A DNA stretch of 64,000 nt from Runella limosa DSM 17973 (GTDB lineage: Bacteria; Bacteroidota; Bacteroidia; Cytophagales; Spirosomataceae): assembly GCF_000482465.1 (NCBI RefSeq), contig NZ_KI519430.1:21448-85447 (forward strand), given 5' to 3'. The translations under genes and the position numbers were made by a program. Positions 9,701-17,905 of this stretch are shown here, piece after piece; the first letter of the stretch is position 1; each line of letters opens with the position of its first letter. The notes below the pieces were generated by a model. It searched no databases and was not told the DNA's origin. It worked only from the letters and a program-made list of their open reading frames with translations.

Positions 9701-10195
9701 ATGTTTACTACTCCTCCTTCCAAAAATTCCGCTGAAAGAAATGCGCCCCTTTTCTGTTGGGACATTGCGCACCCAAGTTTACAAAAACGAATCCAAACTA
9801 CAGAGGACATCAAATGCGTACAGCAATTAGCTGCACAATTTCAGTGGGATTGGACGCTTGACACCAAATCGCTGCTTGTACGAAATTACACCTTGGTAAT
9901 CACCAACTTATCCAAAGAAATTATTTGGACGAGTCAGCATTTCGAGAAGTTGACAGGCTATGCGTGCGCAGAAGTAATTGGAAGAAAACCTACTTTTTTA
10001 CAAGGGGAAGAAACAAGCAAAAAATCACTCCAGTCGGTTCGCGAAAAGCTATCGGCCAACGCACAAGTGGAAACAAAACTTCTCAACTATCGCAAAAACG
10101 GAGAAACGTATTGGTGTGAAATCCGCATTCTTCCCATCCACAATACCGACGGTTTTTTGACGCATTTTATTGCGATTGAAAAAGAAGTTGAGTAA
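9701..10195 (+). CDS. Single PAS-domain protein, LOV-like without the photoactive cysteine
   Basis: A soluble 164-residue protein. Residues ~60-164 form one PAS/PAC unit: VITNLSKEIIWTSQHFEKLTGYACAEVIGR is the PAS core and the C-terminal half (NYRKNGETYWCEIRILPI, GFLTHFIAIEKEVE) is the PAC motif. The helix after the core reads GRKPTFLQGEET, aligning with the LOV signature GxNCRFLQ, but the flavin-binding cysteine is replaced by proline, so a light-driven adduct is unlikely. There is no output domain, so it would act through a partner. The next gene, on the opposite strand, is a repressor-like regulator; a functional link is only a guess. Confidence 0.8.
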   Translation: MFTTPPSKNSAERNAPLFCWDIAHPSLQKRIQTTEDIKCVQQLAAQFQWDWTLDTKSLLVRNYTLVITNLSKEIIWTSQHFEKLTGYACAEVIGRKPTFLQGEETSKKSLQSVREKLSANAQVETKLLNYRKNGETYWCEIRILPIHNTDGFLTHFIAIEKEVE

Positions 10196-10312
10196 TTCCG
10201 AAACCAAAGTTTTTAAAACAGTATTGCCCAATAAGTACTTGCTCATAATATAGTTTATAGTATTTCTCACGCGCCGCGGCTAAAGTTGTGCTCCTCTTGA
10301 GAGGGAATTTTG

Positions 10313-10400
10313 CATTATTCTCCTCTCGGGAGGAAACACAAAAAGCGAGGACAATCCGCCAAAGCCCTAGATTTTCGGCCAAACGGAAAATAATGCAATA
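10313..10400. repeat. Inverted repeat in the 10196-10424 intergenic stretch
   Basis: TGCATTATT near 10312 is inverted as AATAATGCA near 10390, and two short GC-rich hairpins (around CCTCTTGAGAGG and TCCTCTCGGGAGGA) lie at 10290-10332. This stretch separates the converging ends of the PAS and HTH genes and has no supported coding sequence. It may serve as a bidirectional terminator or be a repeat relic. Confidence 0.35.
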
Positions 10401-10424
10401 TAATTTCAATCACCTACTTAAATG

Positions 10425-11339
10425 TTATAAATCTATAATCGCTTTCTTCAAAACACATATAAAATTTATATCAGAGCGACGGACAGTGATAGTGCCCCCA
10501 TCTAGAGTTGAAAGTTGGAGCGAATTAGCAGTCCGAAGGTTATTGGCCGCAATTTTCCGAATCATGATATTTTTTATATTGAACGAAATCAGAACAAAAT
10601 CATTGGTAAGTGTGTCGTATTGGTCTGGATGCAACAAAACAGCAAGAGCAAGAGCTGAAGCAGGAAGAATTGGTTGCATACTATCGAGGTGCGTGGCTTC
10701 GATAATAAATGCCTTCTTTAATTCATTTGTTCCTATTGCTTCCTTGTCCATAAGATAAGGTTTCGAAAATCCTGAACTAAAATTCTCTAAAGTATCAATT
10801 AATGTCTGGTAAGTTAGACTGCTGCGATCAATAGCAGAAAAGATGGGTAAAGCAATTATATCAGTAGAACTAGAAGAAGAATTAACTATTGATTGAGGAA
10901 AAATTAATATTTCTGGAAAGTTGAGTGCATCTGCAATTTTGCGTTTTATGTCACTTCTTAAATTTTCAGTCTTTAGGTAGTGATTAACCTGAGCAGCCGA
11001 GAGTCCCAGTTTTTCGGCAAGTTCTTTTTGCATTATCCCTTTTCGAGAAAGAAAGACTCTTAACCTTTCTCCATCAGCGAGCGAGGGGGATAGTGGCCTA
11101 TTAAGGGCGACAGAACGGAGCAAGTTGTCGGGAAGCTCTGCGGATTGACCTGCGAAAAAGGATTCAACATCAGGGAAGACACGTACGATTTCGGACAGTA
11201 AATACTCATTTTTGTGTTCTGGATTTTGGTGCTCCACCCGTTGAACGGTATCGAGAGAGACATCAATCATTTTAGCAAAAGCAGGGCGCTTGAGATTTAG
11301 ATACTCACGAAGATACTTTACTTTTTCGCCAAAATTCAT
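10425..11339 (-). CDS. Double-HTH repressor-like regulator with S24-type C-terminus
   Basis: A 304-residue DNA-binding protein. Residues 1-65 form an XRE helix-turn-helix (LNLKRPAFAKMIDVSLDTVQRVE). A second HTH occupies ~90-145 (MQKELAEKLGLSAAQVNHYL). The C-terminal part resembles the LexA/CI peptidase S24 fold: HLDSMQPILP corresponds to the GDSMxP nucleophile block, followed by a strand with IRKIAANNL near the usual Lys site, and GTITVRRSDI. Whether the Ser/Lys dyad is intact is uncertain. Two HTH units in one chain are unusual for S24 repressors. It is AT-richer than its neighbours and near repeats, which hints at transfer. No phage genes accompany it. Confidence 0.75.
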   Translation of the reverse strand: MNFGEKVKYLREYLNLKRPAFAKMIDVSLDTVQRVEHQNPEHKNEYLLSEIVRVFPDVESFFAGQSAELPDNLLRSVALNRPLSPSLADGERLRVFLSRKGIMQKELAEKLGLSAAQVNHYLKTENLRSDIKRKIADALNFPEILIFPQSIVNSSSSSTDIIALPIFSAIDRSSLTYQTLIDTLENFSSGFSKPYLMDKEAIGTNELKKAFIIEATHLDSMQPILPASALALAVLLHPDQYDTLTNDFVLISFNIKNIMIRKIAANNLRTANSLQLSTLDGGTITVRRSDINFICVLKKAIIDL

Positions 11340-11738
11340 AAAAACAAAGCTATTTTAAAATATTAATTATTTTTCAAAAGTAACACAAATAATTAATCAA
11401 TAAAATTTATTTATATTTTATATTAATTAATTCATTTAAAAACTTTACAAGTTAGTAACAATAAAAGAATCTACCTTTATAAGAAACGCCCCAAAAGGCT
11501 TATCGGTTAAAAATTAATATCACACACTCAAAACAATAATAGTAGAGATAGTTTCAAAATAATTGGTTTGAGTGAAATGACTAATACACTAAAATCTTAA
11601 CAATCAGCACATTAACCTTTTTTTATTTCTCCGATTACCTAAAAAATATAGCATTCTTAGAGTTTGTCAGGTTTGTTCCGATGGGAAATTGTACAATTTA
11701 AGTAGTTGTATGTGTTTTAGGGTATTATTAGTTTATAC
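11340..11738. other. AT-rich intergenic region without a recognised gene
   Basis: This stretch contains the upstream region of the minus-strand HTH gene and long A/T runs. Apart from a small palindrome AAATTGTACAATTT near 11690, no gene, RNA or promoter could be supported. Confidence 0.5.
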
Positions 11739-11846
11739 TGCTTCGGAGAAGCGTAACCTTTGTAGTAGAGAGCCGTCAATCAAGTTCGAATCCTTTTGCT
11801 TCGGAGAAGCATAACTTCTTGCGTTGTTATGCTTCTTCGAAGCAAA
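11739..11846. repeat. Strong 22-bp hairpin and degenerate inverted repeat copy
   Basis: Positions 11794-11815 and 11825-11846 form a 22-bp stem with one mismatch and a 9-nt loop, built around TGCTTCGGAGAAGC. A shortened copy of the same arm lies at 11739-11770 and continues into TTTGTAGTAGAG. That piece resembles the reverse complement of the 61-bp repeats that follow (11867-12110), so the whole cluster looks like one family in both orientations. REP/MITE-like origin is possible; no transposase is in the window. Confidence 0.6.
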
Positions 11847-11866
11847 AATTAAAAAATCCCTACTAC

Positions 11867-12110
11867 TACTACAAATGTTGCGCCTCTACCGAGGCGGCTT
11901 TGAATTCCTCAAAAACTTTTAATCAAATACTACAAATGTTTCGCCTCTACCGAGGCGGCTTTGGATTCCTCAAAAACTTTTGATCAAATACTACAAATGT
12001 TGCGCCTCTACCGAGGCTACTTTGAATTCCTCAAAAACTTTTAATCAAATACTACAAATGTTGCGCCTCTACCGAGGCGGCTTTGAATTCCTCAAAAACT
12101 TTTGATCAAA
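11867..12110. repeat. Four tandem copies of a 61-bp repeat
   Basis: Copies start at 11867, 11928, 11989 and 12050, each exactly 61 bp and differing by only a few bases. Each begins TACTACAAATGTTGCGCC and contains the small palindrome GCCTC-tacc-GAGGC; the third copy has two changes just after it. There is no unique spacer between copies, so this is a tandem array and not a CRISPR. It lies downstream of the minus-strand hemerythrin gene. Confidence 0.9.
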
Positions 12111-12176
12111 TACTTTAACTACTATTTGTCTTTTAGGTAAAACATTTAAAAAGAGGAAGTATTCCGAAAAGTTGGC

Positions 12177-12875
12177 TCAATTCAATTGCTGCTCTAACTC
12201 CAGCGCCATTGGCACCAAAACATGGTCTTCGATGATGGCATGTTTACGAAGTTCCAATTCAAACAGCTCCACTTGGTTCAAGAAAATTTTATACGGCAAA
12301 GGCACTGATTCTTCGCCCGAATAACGCCGAATCAACTGACTTACTTCCTGTAATTCATCTTCGATGGGCGAGTGAGAATCAATAAATTGTTGAATACTAA
12401 AGTTCGATTTTTCGGCTGAAGTCCGAAGTTCGGCGGGTTGTTTTGAAACCTCAATGAGTTTCTGAATATAAGGAAACAGCTCTTTCTCCTCCATCCGAAT
12501 GTGCTCAATCAAATGGGTCTTGTAGTCATTGAAAAAATACGCCAAACTCGCCAAGAGCTGATGGCTTTGCCCATATTTGCTAAAAATATGCACCAACGAC
12601 TGCTCAATTTCGGGAAGTTTTTTGGTAAGATAATAACGGTGAGTCGCTTGTAAATAGGCCAGAATTTCTCCAATTGAGAACTTCTGCATTTTTTCAAAAG
12701 GGAAGTCTTCTTCGTTATTATATAAATCTAAGATGAGCTCGATAAGCTCAGGGTTCATGTCGATTACTTTGCTTCCTGCTTTTTGTTCTTTGTCTTGCGG
12801 CAAAGAATCACCGAACCTTTCAACAACCAATTGGTAGGTTTTGTCGGTATCAATAAAATCATGTAGTGCAGCCAT
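12177..12875 (-). CDS. Hemerythrin-like iron-sulphur cluster repair protein (RIC/YtfE-like)
   Basis: A cytoplasmic 232-residue di-iron protein. After an N-terminal segment of ~75 residues, the hemerythrin four-helix bundle shows the expected ligands: H in ATHRYYL (~95), THLIEHIRMEEKELFP (two H and E residues, ~135-150), FIDSHSPIEDEL (~180) and RKHAIIEDHVLVP near the end. Family members repair iron-sulphur centres after nitric oxide or oxidative damage or sense oxygen. The N-terminal ScdA cysteine motif of full-length RIC proteins is not visible, so it may be a variant. It is transcribed alone on the minus strand and followed by the 61-bp repeats. Confidence 0.8.
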   Translation of the reverse strand: MAALHDFIDTDKTYQLVVERFGDSLPQDKEQKAGSKVIDMNPELIELILDLYNNEEDFPFEKMQKFSIGEILAYLQATHRYYLTKKLPEIEQSLVHIFSKYGQSHQLLASLAYFFNDYKTHLIEHIRMEEKELFPYIQKLIEVSKQPAELRTSAEKSNFSIQQFIDSHSPIEDELQEVSQLIRRYSGEESVPLPYKIFLNQVELFELELRKHAIIEDHVLVPMALELEQQLN

Positions 12876-12989
12876 ACTATTTCATTTGGGTTGAAGCCAA
12901 ATCTAGCTACCGCTGCTTATTCAAACTATGATAAAAATCAGGTTTGGGGTTTGGGGTTTCAAACAGAAAACGCTAAAAAGTCTGGGAAC

Positions 12990-13033
12990 AAGGTTTTGAG
13001 AAACCTTGACGGCGGTTATTAGTAACCGCCGTC
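12990..13033 (-). terminator. Two adjacent hairpins downstream of the malic enzyme gene
   Basis: AAGGTTT-tgag-AAACCTT (12990-13007) abuts GACGGCGGTTA-ttag-TAACCGCCGTC (13008-13033), the latter a perfect 11-bp stem starting about 10 nt past the malic enzyme stop. No T run follows, so termination would be of an atypical kind. The first hairpin repeats the one at position 1-16. Confidence 0.5.
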
Positions 13034-13043
13034 ACTTTAAAAC

Positions 13044-15314
13044 CTACGCCTTCATCTGCGCCTCCACTACTGCGATGGCTACCATGTTGACAATTTCACG
13101 AACCGAACTACCCAACTGCAAGACATAAACGGGTTTGCCCATGCCCAACAACAACGGCCCAATCGCCTCGTATTCACCTACTTCCTTGAGGAGGTTATAG
13201 GCAATGTTACTCGCCGAAAGGTTCGGGAAGATAAGCGTATTTGCTCCGTCGTCCACCAATTTTGAGAAAGGATGGTTGGTACGCAATAGTTCCGTATCAA
13301 AAGGCAAGTGCGCTTGCATTTCACCGTCCACAATCATGTCTGGGTGTTTGGCGTGGAGTTTTGCCACGGCTGCGCTCATTTTTTCAGCATCTTCTCCTTT
13401 GGCGCTTCCAAAGTTAGAATAAGTGAGCAACGCAATGCGTGGTTTGATATTAAAACGTTCAACAGCCCGTGCCGTGAGTTCCGTAATTTCGACGACATCA
13501 TCTACCGTCGGATTGAAATTCACCGTCGTATCAGCCAAAAACAATGGCCCACGACGCGTCAGAAGAATGTACATCCCTGCTACTTTTGTCACACCTGGTT
13601 CTTTTCCAATGATTTGGAGCGAAGGGCGAATCGTGTCGGGATAGTTGCGGGTCAAACCAGAAATGAGTGCATCAGCTTCGCCCATTTCCACCATCATTGC
13701 CCCAAACGAACTACGATAGTACATCATTTTCCGCGCTTCAATGAGATTGACTCCTTTGCGTTGGCGTTTTTTGAAATACGCTTCAGCATAGCGGTCAATA
13801 TTTTCCGCTTGTTCGGAGCTATATGGGTCAATTACAGGTACATCGGCCATGTCAAGCTTATTGGCTTCAATGATGGCACGAATACGCTCCTCTTTTCCAA
13901 GCAAAATAGGAAACGCAATTCCCTCGTCGCGTACTTGTTGGGCCGCTTTGAGTACTTGCACATTTTCAGCATCCGCAAATACCACGCGTTTTGGTGCTTT
14001 ACGGGCTTTACTGATAATTACGCGTGAAATCTGATTATCTTGACCAAGGCGTTTTTCCAACTGCTGAACGTACGCATCCCAATCGGCAATCGGACTTTTG
14101 GCAACGCCGCTATCCATCGCTGCTTTGGCCACTGCTGGCGCTACGGTGGTTAGTAAGCGCGGGTCAACGGGTTTTGGAATGATGTACTCCCGCCCAAACG
14201 TCAAGTTGGTCGTATTATAAGCTAGGTTGACAATGTCTGGTACGGGCTTTTTAGTCAATTCTGCCAACGCGCGTACTGCGGCCAACTTCATTTCTTCATT
14301 AATTTCGCTGGCGCGTACGTCCAATGCGCCACGGAAAATGTACGGAAATCCGAGTACGTTATTTACTTGGTTGGGATAATCCGAGCGGCCTGTGGCCATA
14401 ATCACGTCCTCGCGGGCTTCTACCGCATCAGGATACGGAATTTCAGGATCAGGGTTAGCCATCGCAAATACCATCGGATCTTTGGCCATCGAACGTACCA
14501 TGTCTTGCGACACAACGTTGGCTTTTGACAAACCTAAAAACAAATCAGCTCCTATCATCGCTTCTGCAAGGGAAGCAAAACGGCGCTCTGAAGCAAATTC
14601 TTTTTTAAGGTCGTCAAGGTCCGTACGGGCGGTATTGATATGCCCTTTGCTATCAAACATATCGACATTTTCGCGACGAACGCCCAAAGACATGTACAAT
14701 TTAGTACACGAACTTGCCGAAGCACCCGCCCCCGAAACAACGATGCGAATATCTTCGACTTTTTTGCCCACGATTTCAAGGCCGTTCAACAAGGCAGCCG
14801 CACTGATGATGGCCGTACCGTGTTGGTCGTCGTGCATGACAGGAATATTCAGTTCGGCTTTGAGACGACGTTCAATCTCAAAACACTCTGGTGCCTTAAT
14901 GTCCTCAAGGTTTACCCCCCCGAAAGTTGGCTCCATAATTTTGACAGTCCGTACAAACTCGTCCACGTTTTCGGTGTTAAGTTCGATGTCAAACACGTCG
15001 ATGTCGGCATATATTTTAAACAGAAGGCCCTTCCCTTCCATTACGGGTTTGCCAGCTTCTGGGCCAATATTACCCAAGCCTAACACGGCGGTTCCGTTAC
15101 TAATAACTGCTACCAAGTTACCTTTGGCGGTGTACTTATAGACATCCTCGACGTTGCGGTGAATCTCCATACAGGGTTCGGCAACGCCAGGAGAATATGC
15201 CAAAGACAAGTCGAGTTGGTTGTTGGTCTCTTTCGTTGGCACAACTTGAATTTTGCCAGGGCGGCCCTTCGAGTGGTAGTAAAGCGCGTCCTCTTTGCGA
15301 ATTTTTGGAGGCAT
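13044..15314 (-). CDS. maeB: NADP-dependent malic enzyme with phosphotransacetylase-like domain
   Basis: It oxidatively decarboxylates malate to pyruvate with NADP. The 756-residue, two-part layout is the MaeB type. Residues ~20-420 are the malic enzyme: AYSPGVAEPCMEI, NGTAVLGLGNIGPEAGKPVM, MHDDQHGTAII, the nucleotide loop VVSGAGASA, and MANPDPEI. Residues ~430-756 resemble phosphate acetyltransferase and in this family act in acetyl-CoA-linked regulation, not usually in catalysis. It is the only gene of its transcription unit, with a hairpin pair after the stop. The upstream gene is in the MoxR operon with its own terminator between. Confidence 0.95.
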   Translation of the reverse strand: MPPKIRKEDALYYHSKGRPGKIQVVPTKETNNQLDLSLAYSPGVAEPCMEIHRNVEDVYKYTAKGNLVAVISNGTAVLGLGNIGPEAGKPVMEGKGLLFKIYADIDVFDIELNTENVDEFVRTVKIMEPTFGGVNLEDIKAPECFEIERRLKAELNIPVMHDDQHGTAIISAAALLNGLEIVGKKVEDIRIVVSGAGASASSCTKLYMSLGVRRENVDMFDSKGHINTARTDLDDLKKEFASERRFASLAEAMIGADLFLGLSKANVVSQDMVRSMAKDPMVFAMANPDPEIPYPDAVEAREDVIMATGRSDYPNQVNNVLGFPYIFRGALDVRASEINEEMKLAAVRALAELTKKPVPDIVNLAYNTTNLTFGREYIIPKPVDPRLLTTVAPAVAKAAMDSGVAKSPIADWDAYVQQLEKRLGQDNQISRVIISKARKAPKRVVFADAENVQVLKAAQQVRDEGIAFPILLGKEERIRAIIEANKLDMADVPVIDPYSSEQAENIDRYAEAYFKKRQRKGVNLIEARKMMYYRSSFGAMMVEMGEADALISGLTRNYPDTIRPSLQIIGKEPGVTKVAGMYILLTRRGPLFLADTTVNFNPTVDDVVEITELTARAVERFNIKPRIALLTYSNFGSAKGEDAEKMSAAVAKLHAKHPDMIVDGEMQAHLPFDTELLRTNHPFSKLVDDGANTLIFPNLSASNIAYNLLKEVGEYEAIGPLLLGMGKPVYVLQLGSSVREIVNMVAIAVVEAQMKA

Positions 15315-15446
15315 AACGGTTAATTGGAGGTTGATTTTGGGGTTGCAAGGTACGAACGAAAATCATTTGTCGTACTAATTAATCGAGTTTTTGTCATAAA
15401 CCTACCCGATAAGTTTCTGAACAGCACAAGGGCATGAAAACAAAAA

Positions 15447-15481
15447 GCCGTCTATTCTCCTCTAAATGGGGAATAGACGGC
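15447..15481 (-). terminator. Rho-independent terminator of the ppiC-moxR operon
   Basis: GCCGTCTATTC (15447-15457) and GAATAGACGGC (15471-15481) form a perfect 11-bp stem. On the minus strand the stem is followed by a T run (CTTTTTG), so it ends the operon transcribed from 20203 downward. Confidence 0.88.
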
Positions 15482-15509
15482 CAAAATGACGACTATTTAT
15501 TAATAAAAT

Positions 15510-16472
15510 TTAGACCAATCGTTTAATGATTTCATTGGATGAAATGCCTTCGGCTTCGGCTCTAAAGTTACGAACGATACGGTGGCGTAAAATAGGTGCC
15601 GCAACTGCTTTCACATCTTCAATGTCAGGTGAATACTTACCATTGATAAGGGCATTACATTTTGCCGCCAAAATGAGGTTTTGCGACGCACGTGGGCCCG
15701 CTCCCCATTCCAAATAGCTCTTGGTATCTGCACTTGCAAACTCTCCGTTGGGGCGGGTTTTGTGAACCAATTTTACGGCGTATTCCACCACGTTATCTGC
15801 CACAGGTACGCGTCTAACTAAGTGTTGGAATGCTTCAATTTCAGCCCCTGAGATTACTTTGTTTACCGTGGGTCTGCTGTCGGCAGTGGTTGCTTTTACG
15901 ATGTTTAATTCTTCTTGGAACGAAGGATAATCCAACGTTACCATAAACATAAAACGGTCCAATTGAGCTTCAGGTAGTGGATACGTTCCTTCTTGCTCGA
16001 TGGGGTTTTGCGTAGCCAACACAAAGAACGGGCGGCCCAATGCGTGTTTTTGACCCGAAACCGTCACCGAATATTCTTGCATCGCTTCCAAAAGCGCCGA
16101 TTGTGTTTTGGGCGGTGTACGGTTAATTTCGTCGGCCAAAATGATGTTGGCAAAAACGGGTCCGCGCACAAAACGAAAGTTACGCTCGTTGTCCAAAGTT
16201 TCTGATCCAAGAATATCAGAAGGCATCAAGTCGGGCGTAAACTGAATACGGTTAAAACTTAAATCAAGTGCGTTTGAAATTGTCTGAATCAACAGGGTTT
16301 TTGCTAACCCTGGTACCCCCACAAGCAGACAATGCCCTTGGCAAAAAATGGCCGTCAAAAGTAAACGTACTGTTTCATCTTGACCTACAATCACTTTTCC
16401 AATCTCGGTGCGGAGTTTTTCATAGGATTCTTTCAAAGCTTCGGCAGCTGCAACGTCAGAACTAAACTTCAT
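15510..16472 (-). CDS. MoxR-family AAA+ ATPase
   Basis: A cytoplasmic 320-residue chaperone-like ATPase. The Walker A loop is VGVPGLAKT (51-59) and Walker B is IILADEINR (~110-118), followed by the MoxR helix PPKTQSALLEAMQE and sensor 1 in FVLATQNPIEQEGTYPLPEAQLDRF. MoxR ATPases mature or activate von Willebrand-factor-A or other complexes, often in Bacteroidota aerotolerance operons. Here, unusually, the partners are not VWA genes: 46 bp upstream lies a SurA-like parvulin and then a second parvulin, so it probably acts in envelope maintenance. It is the last gene of the operon. Confidence 0.92.
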   Translation of the reverse strand: MKFSSDVAAAEALKESYEKLRTEIGKVIVGQDETVRLLLTAIFCQGHCLLVGVPGLAKTLLIQTISNALDLSFNRIQFTPDLMPSDILGSETLDNERNFRFVRGPVFANIILADEINRTPPKTQSALLEAMQEYSVTVSGQKHALGRPFFVLATQNPIEQEGTYPLPEAQLDRFMFMVTLDYPSFQEELNIVKATTADSRPTVNKVISGAEIEAFQHLVRRVPVADNVVEYAVKLVHKTRPNGEFASADTKSYLEWGAGPRASQNLILAAKCNALINGKYSPDIEDVKAVAAPILRHRIVRNFRAEAEGISSNEIIKRLV

Positions 16473-16518
16473 TTCATCTAAAGGGTTTATGAGTTAATAG
16501 ATGGGGGATTTAATTTTT

Positions 16519-17886
16519 TCAATTGTCGTCGGGATTGATGCCGAATATTCGACATCCTTGGTACTCAGGTTCAACTTTGATAAATACGTCAGCTACTGCT
16601 TTTTTAAACCACTCATCCACCGCCTTTGTTTTTTTGTTTGCCAAAACAATGTTGTTAAGTTTTTCAAAGTCTAACTTCAAACTCGCCGTGTGTGGCTCCG
16701 ATTTACTCTTATAATAGACGATACGCATGGCCGTTTTACCATCGTCCGTACGGTAGTTCAATGGCGCACTTATCGTGCCAACTTTCATGGTATCCAACAT
16801 CATGTACAAGTTATAATCCATCGAAGCATCCAATGGCAAGCGCGACGCGCCCGATTGTGCATCTTTGATGAGCCCTCCCGCGTCGGCAGTATTTTTGTCT
16901 TCCGACCAATCTTTGGCCAATCTTTCAAATTTAACCGTTGTGTCTGCTTTAATCACTTGGTTTAAGCTATCCAAAACACGCTGTGGATCACTCAAATCCA
17001 TGCGGTTATAATCAGGGCGCAACAAAATGTGACGCGCGTGGTATTCTGCCCCACGGATTTCGAGCAATTGAATCAAGTGCAAGCCAAATTCTGACTCTAT
17101 CGGTTCTGAGATTTCGTTCGGTTTGAGTTTCAACGCTGCTCCTTCAAACTCTGGCACCATCATCCCGCGCTTGGCAAATCCTAAATCTCCGCCTTGTTGT
17201 GCCGAACCAATGTCTTCTGAATAAGCCGACGCCAAGCCAGAAAAATCTTCTCCTTTTTCAACGCGTTGCTTAAAATCCAACAACTTGTTACGAAGTTCGT
17301 CTTTTTGCGCCTTGGTCACTTTTGCAAAACGCACAATTTGTCCAATTTCTACCTCCGCAGGAATAAACGGCAAACTGTCTTTTGGAATCGCATTAAAAAA
17401 CTTGCGAATCTCGCTCGGCGTTACTTTGATTGCTTCCGTAATTTTGCTTTGCATTTTGTCCGAAAGCATTTCTTCTTTGATTTCACTGCGAAGCTCTGCT
17501 TTTAGCGTCTCAATGCTTTTGCCATAAGCCTCCACAATGTTCTTTTCTGAACCAAAGCGTTTGGCCATGTATTCCATCCGTGCCGAAATTTGGTTATCAA
17601 TTTGCTTATCTTCCACCTCAACCGAGTCAATTTCAGCTTTGGCGAGGAGCATTTTACGGATAATCAAACTTTCCAATGCTTGGCATTGATTGGGCGCAGG
17701 TTGGTTTTGTTGTTGGTATTGTAAAATAAGGTTTTCAAGGTCAGAGCGAAGGATGTAGTAGTTATCTACTTTTCCGATTACTTTATTGACACTGACACTT
17801 TTCCCTTGTGACCAGCCCGAAAGGCAACTAATAAACACCAATACGAGGGTAAGGCTACTGAATCGTTGAATGAGGGTATTTTTCAT
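16519..17886 (-). CDS. Periplasmic SurA-like peptidyl-prolyl isomerase
   Basis: A 455-residue exported chaperone. The N-terminus (MKNTLIQRFSSLTLVLVFISCLSG) is a signal peptide. Residues ~35-165 are the SurA_N-type helical chaperone domain (ALESLIIRKMLLAKAEID). The first parvulin domain is at ~175-280, with GGDLGFAKRGMMVPEFE and the closing FGLHLIQLLEIRG. A second parvulin-like domain starts at RHILLRPDYNRMD (~290). Such proteins assist outer-membrane protein folding, in keeping with the many beta-barrels encoded nearby. It sits 19 bp behind the larger parvulin lipoprotein gene and 46 bp before moxR, making an operon. Confidence 0.9.
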   Translation of the reverse strand: MKNTLIQRFSSLTLVLVFISCLSGWSQGKSVSVNKVIGKVDNYYILRSDLENLILQYQQQNQPAPNQCQALESLIIRKMLLAKAEIDSVEVEDKQIDNQISARMEYMAKRFGSEKNIVEAYGKSIETLKAELRSEIKEEMLSDKMQSKITEAIKVTPSEIRKFFNAIPKDSLPFIPAEVEIGQIVRFAKVTKAQKDELRNKLLDFKQRVEKGEDFSGLASAYSEDIGSAQQGGDLGFAKRGMMVPEFEGAALKLKPNEISEPIESEFGLHLIQLLEIRGAEYHARHILLRPDYNRMDLSDPQRVLDSLNQVIKADTTVKFERLAKDWSEDKNTADAGGLIKDAQSGASRLPLDASMDYNLYMMLDTMKVGTISAPLNYRTDDGKTAMRIVYYKSKSEPHTASLKLDFEKLNNIVLANKKTKAVDEWFKKAVADVFIKVEPEYQGCRIFGINPDDN

Positions 17887-17905
17887 ATAATACTAAATGG
17901 ACTGC

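Noticed and set aside
9701-10195. Blue-light LOV photoreceptor
   Set aside because: The essential cysteine of the GxNCRFLQ motif is replaced by proline.
10288-10758. Plus-strand open frame antisense to the HTH gene
   Set aside because: It overlaps a well-supported minus-strand regulator and shows no domain or start context.
10425-11339. Prophage remnant
   Set aside because: The regulator is repressor-like, but no integrase, structural or lysis genes and no attachment-type repeats are nearby.
11867-12110. Possible CRISPR array
   Set aside because: The 61-bp units are directly joined and near-identical throughout, without unique spacers, and no cas genes are present.
13308-14027. Plus-strand frame of 239 residues opposite the malic enzyme gene
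   Set aside because: It is the shadow of a highly conserved gene; composition is that of antisense reading (rich in His, Phe, Arg).
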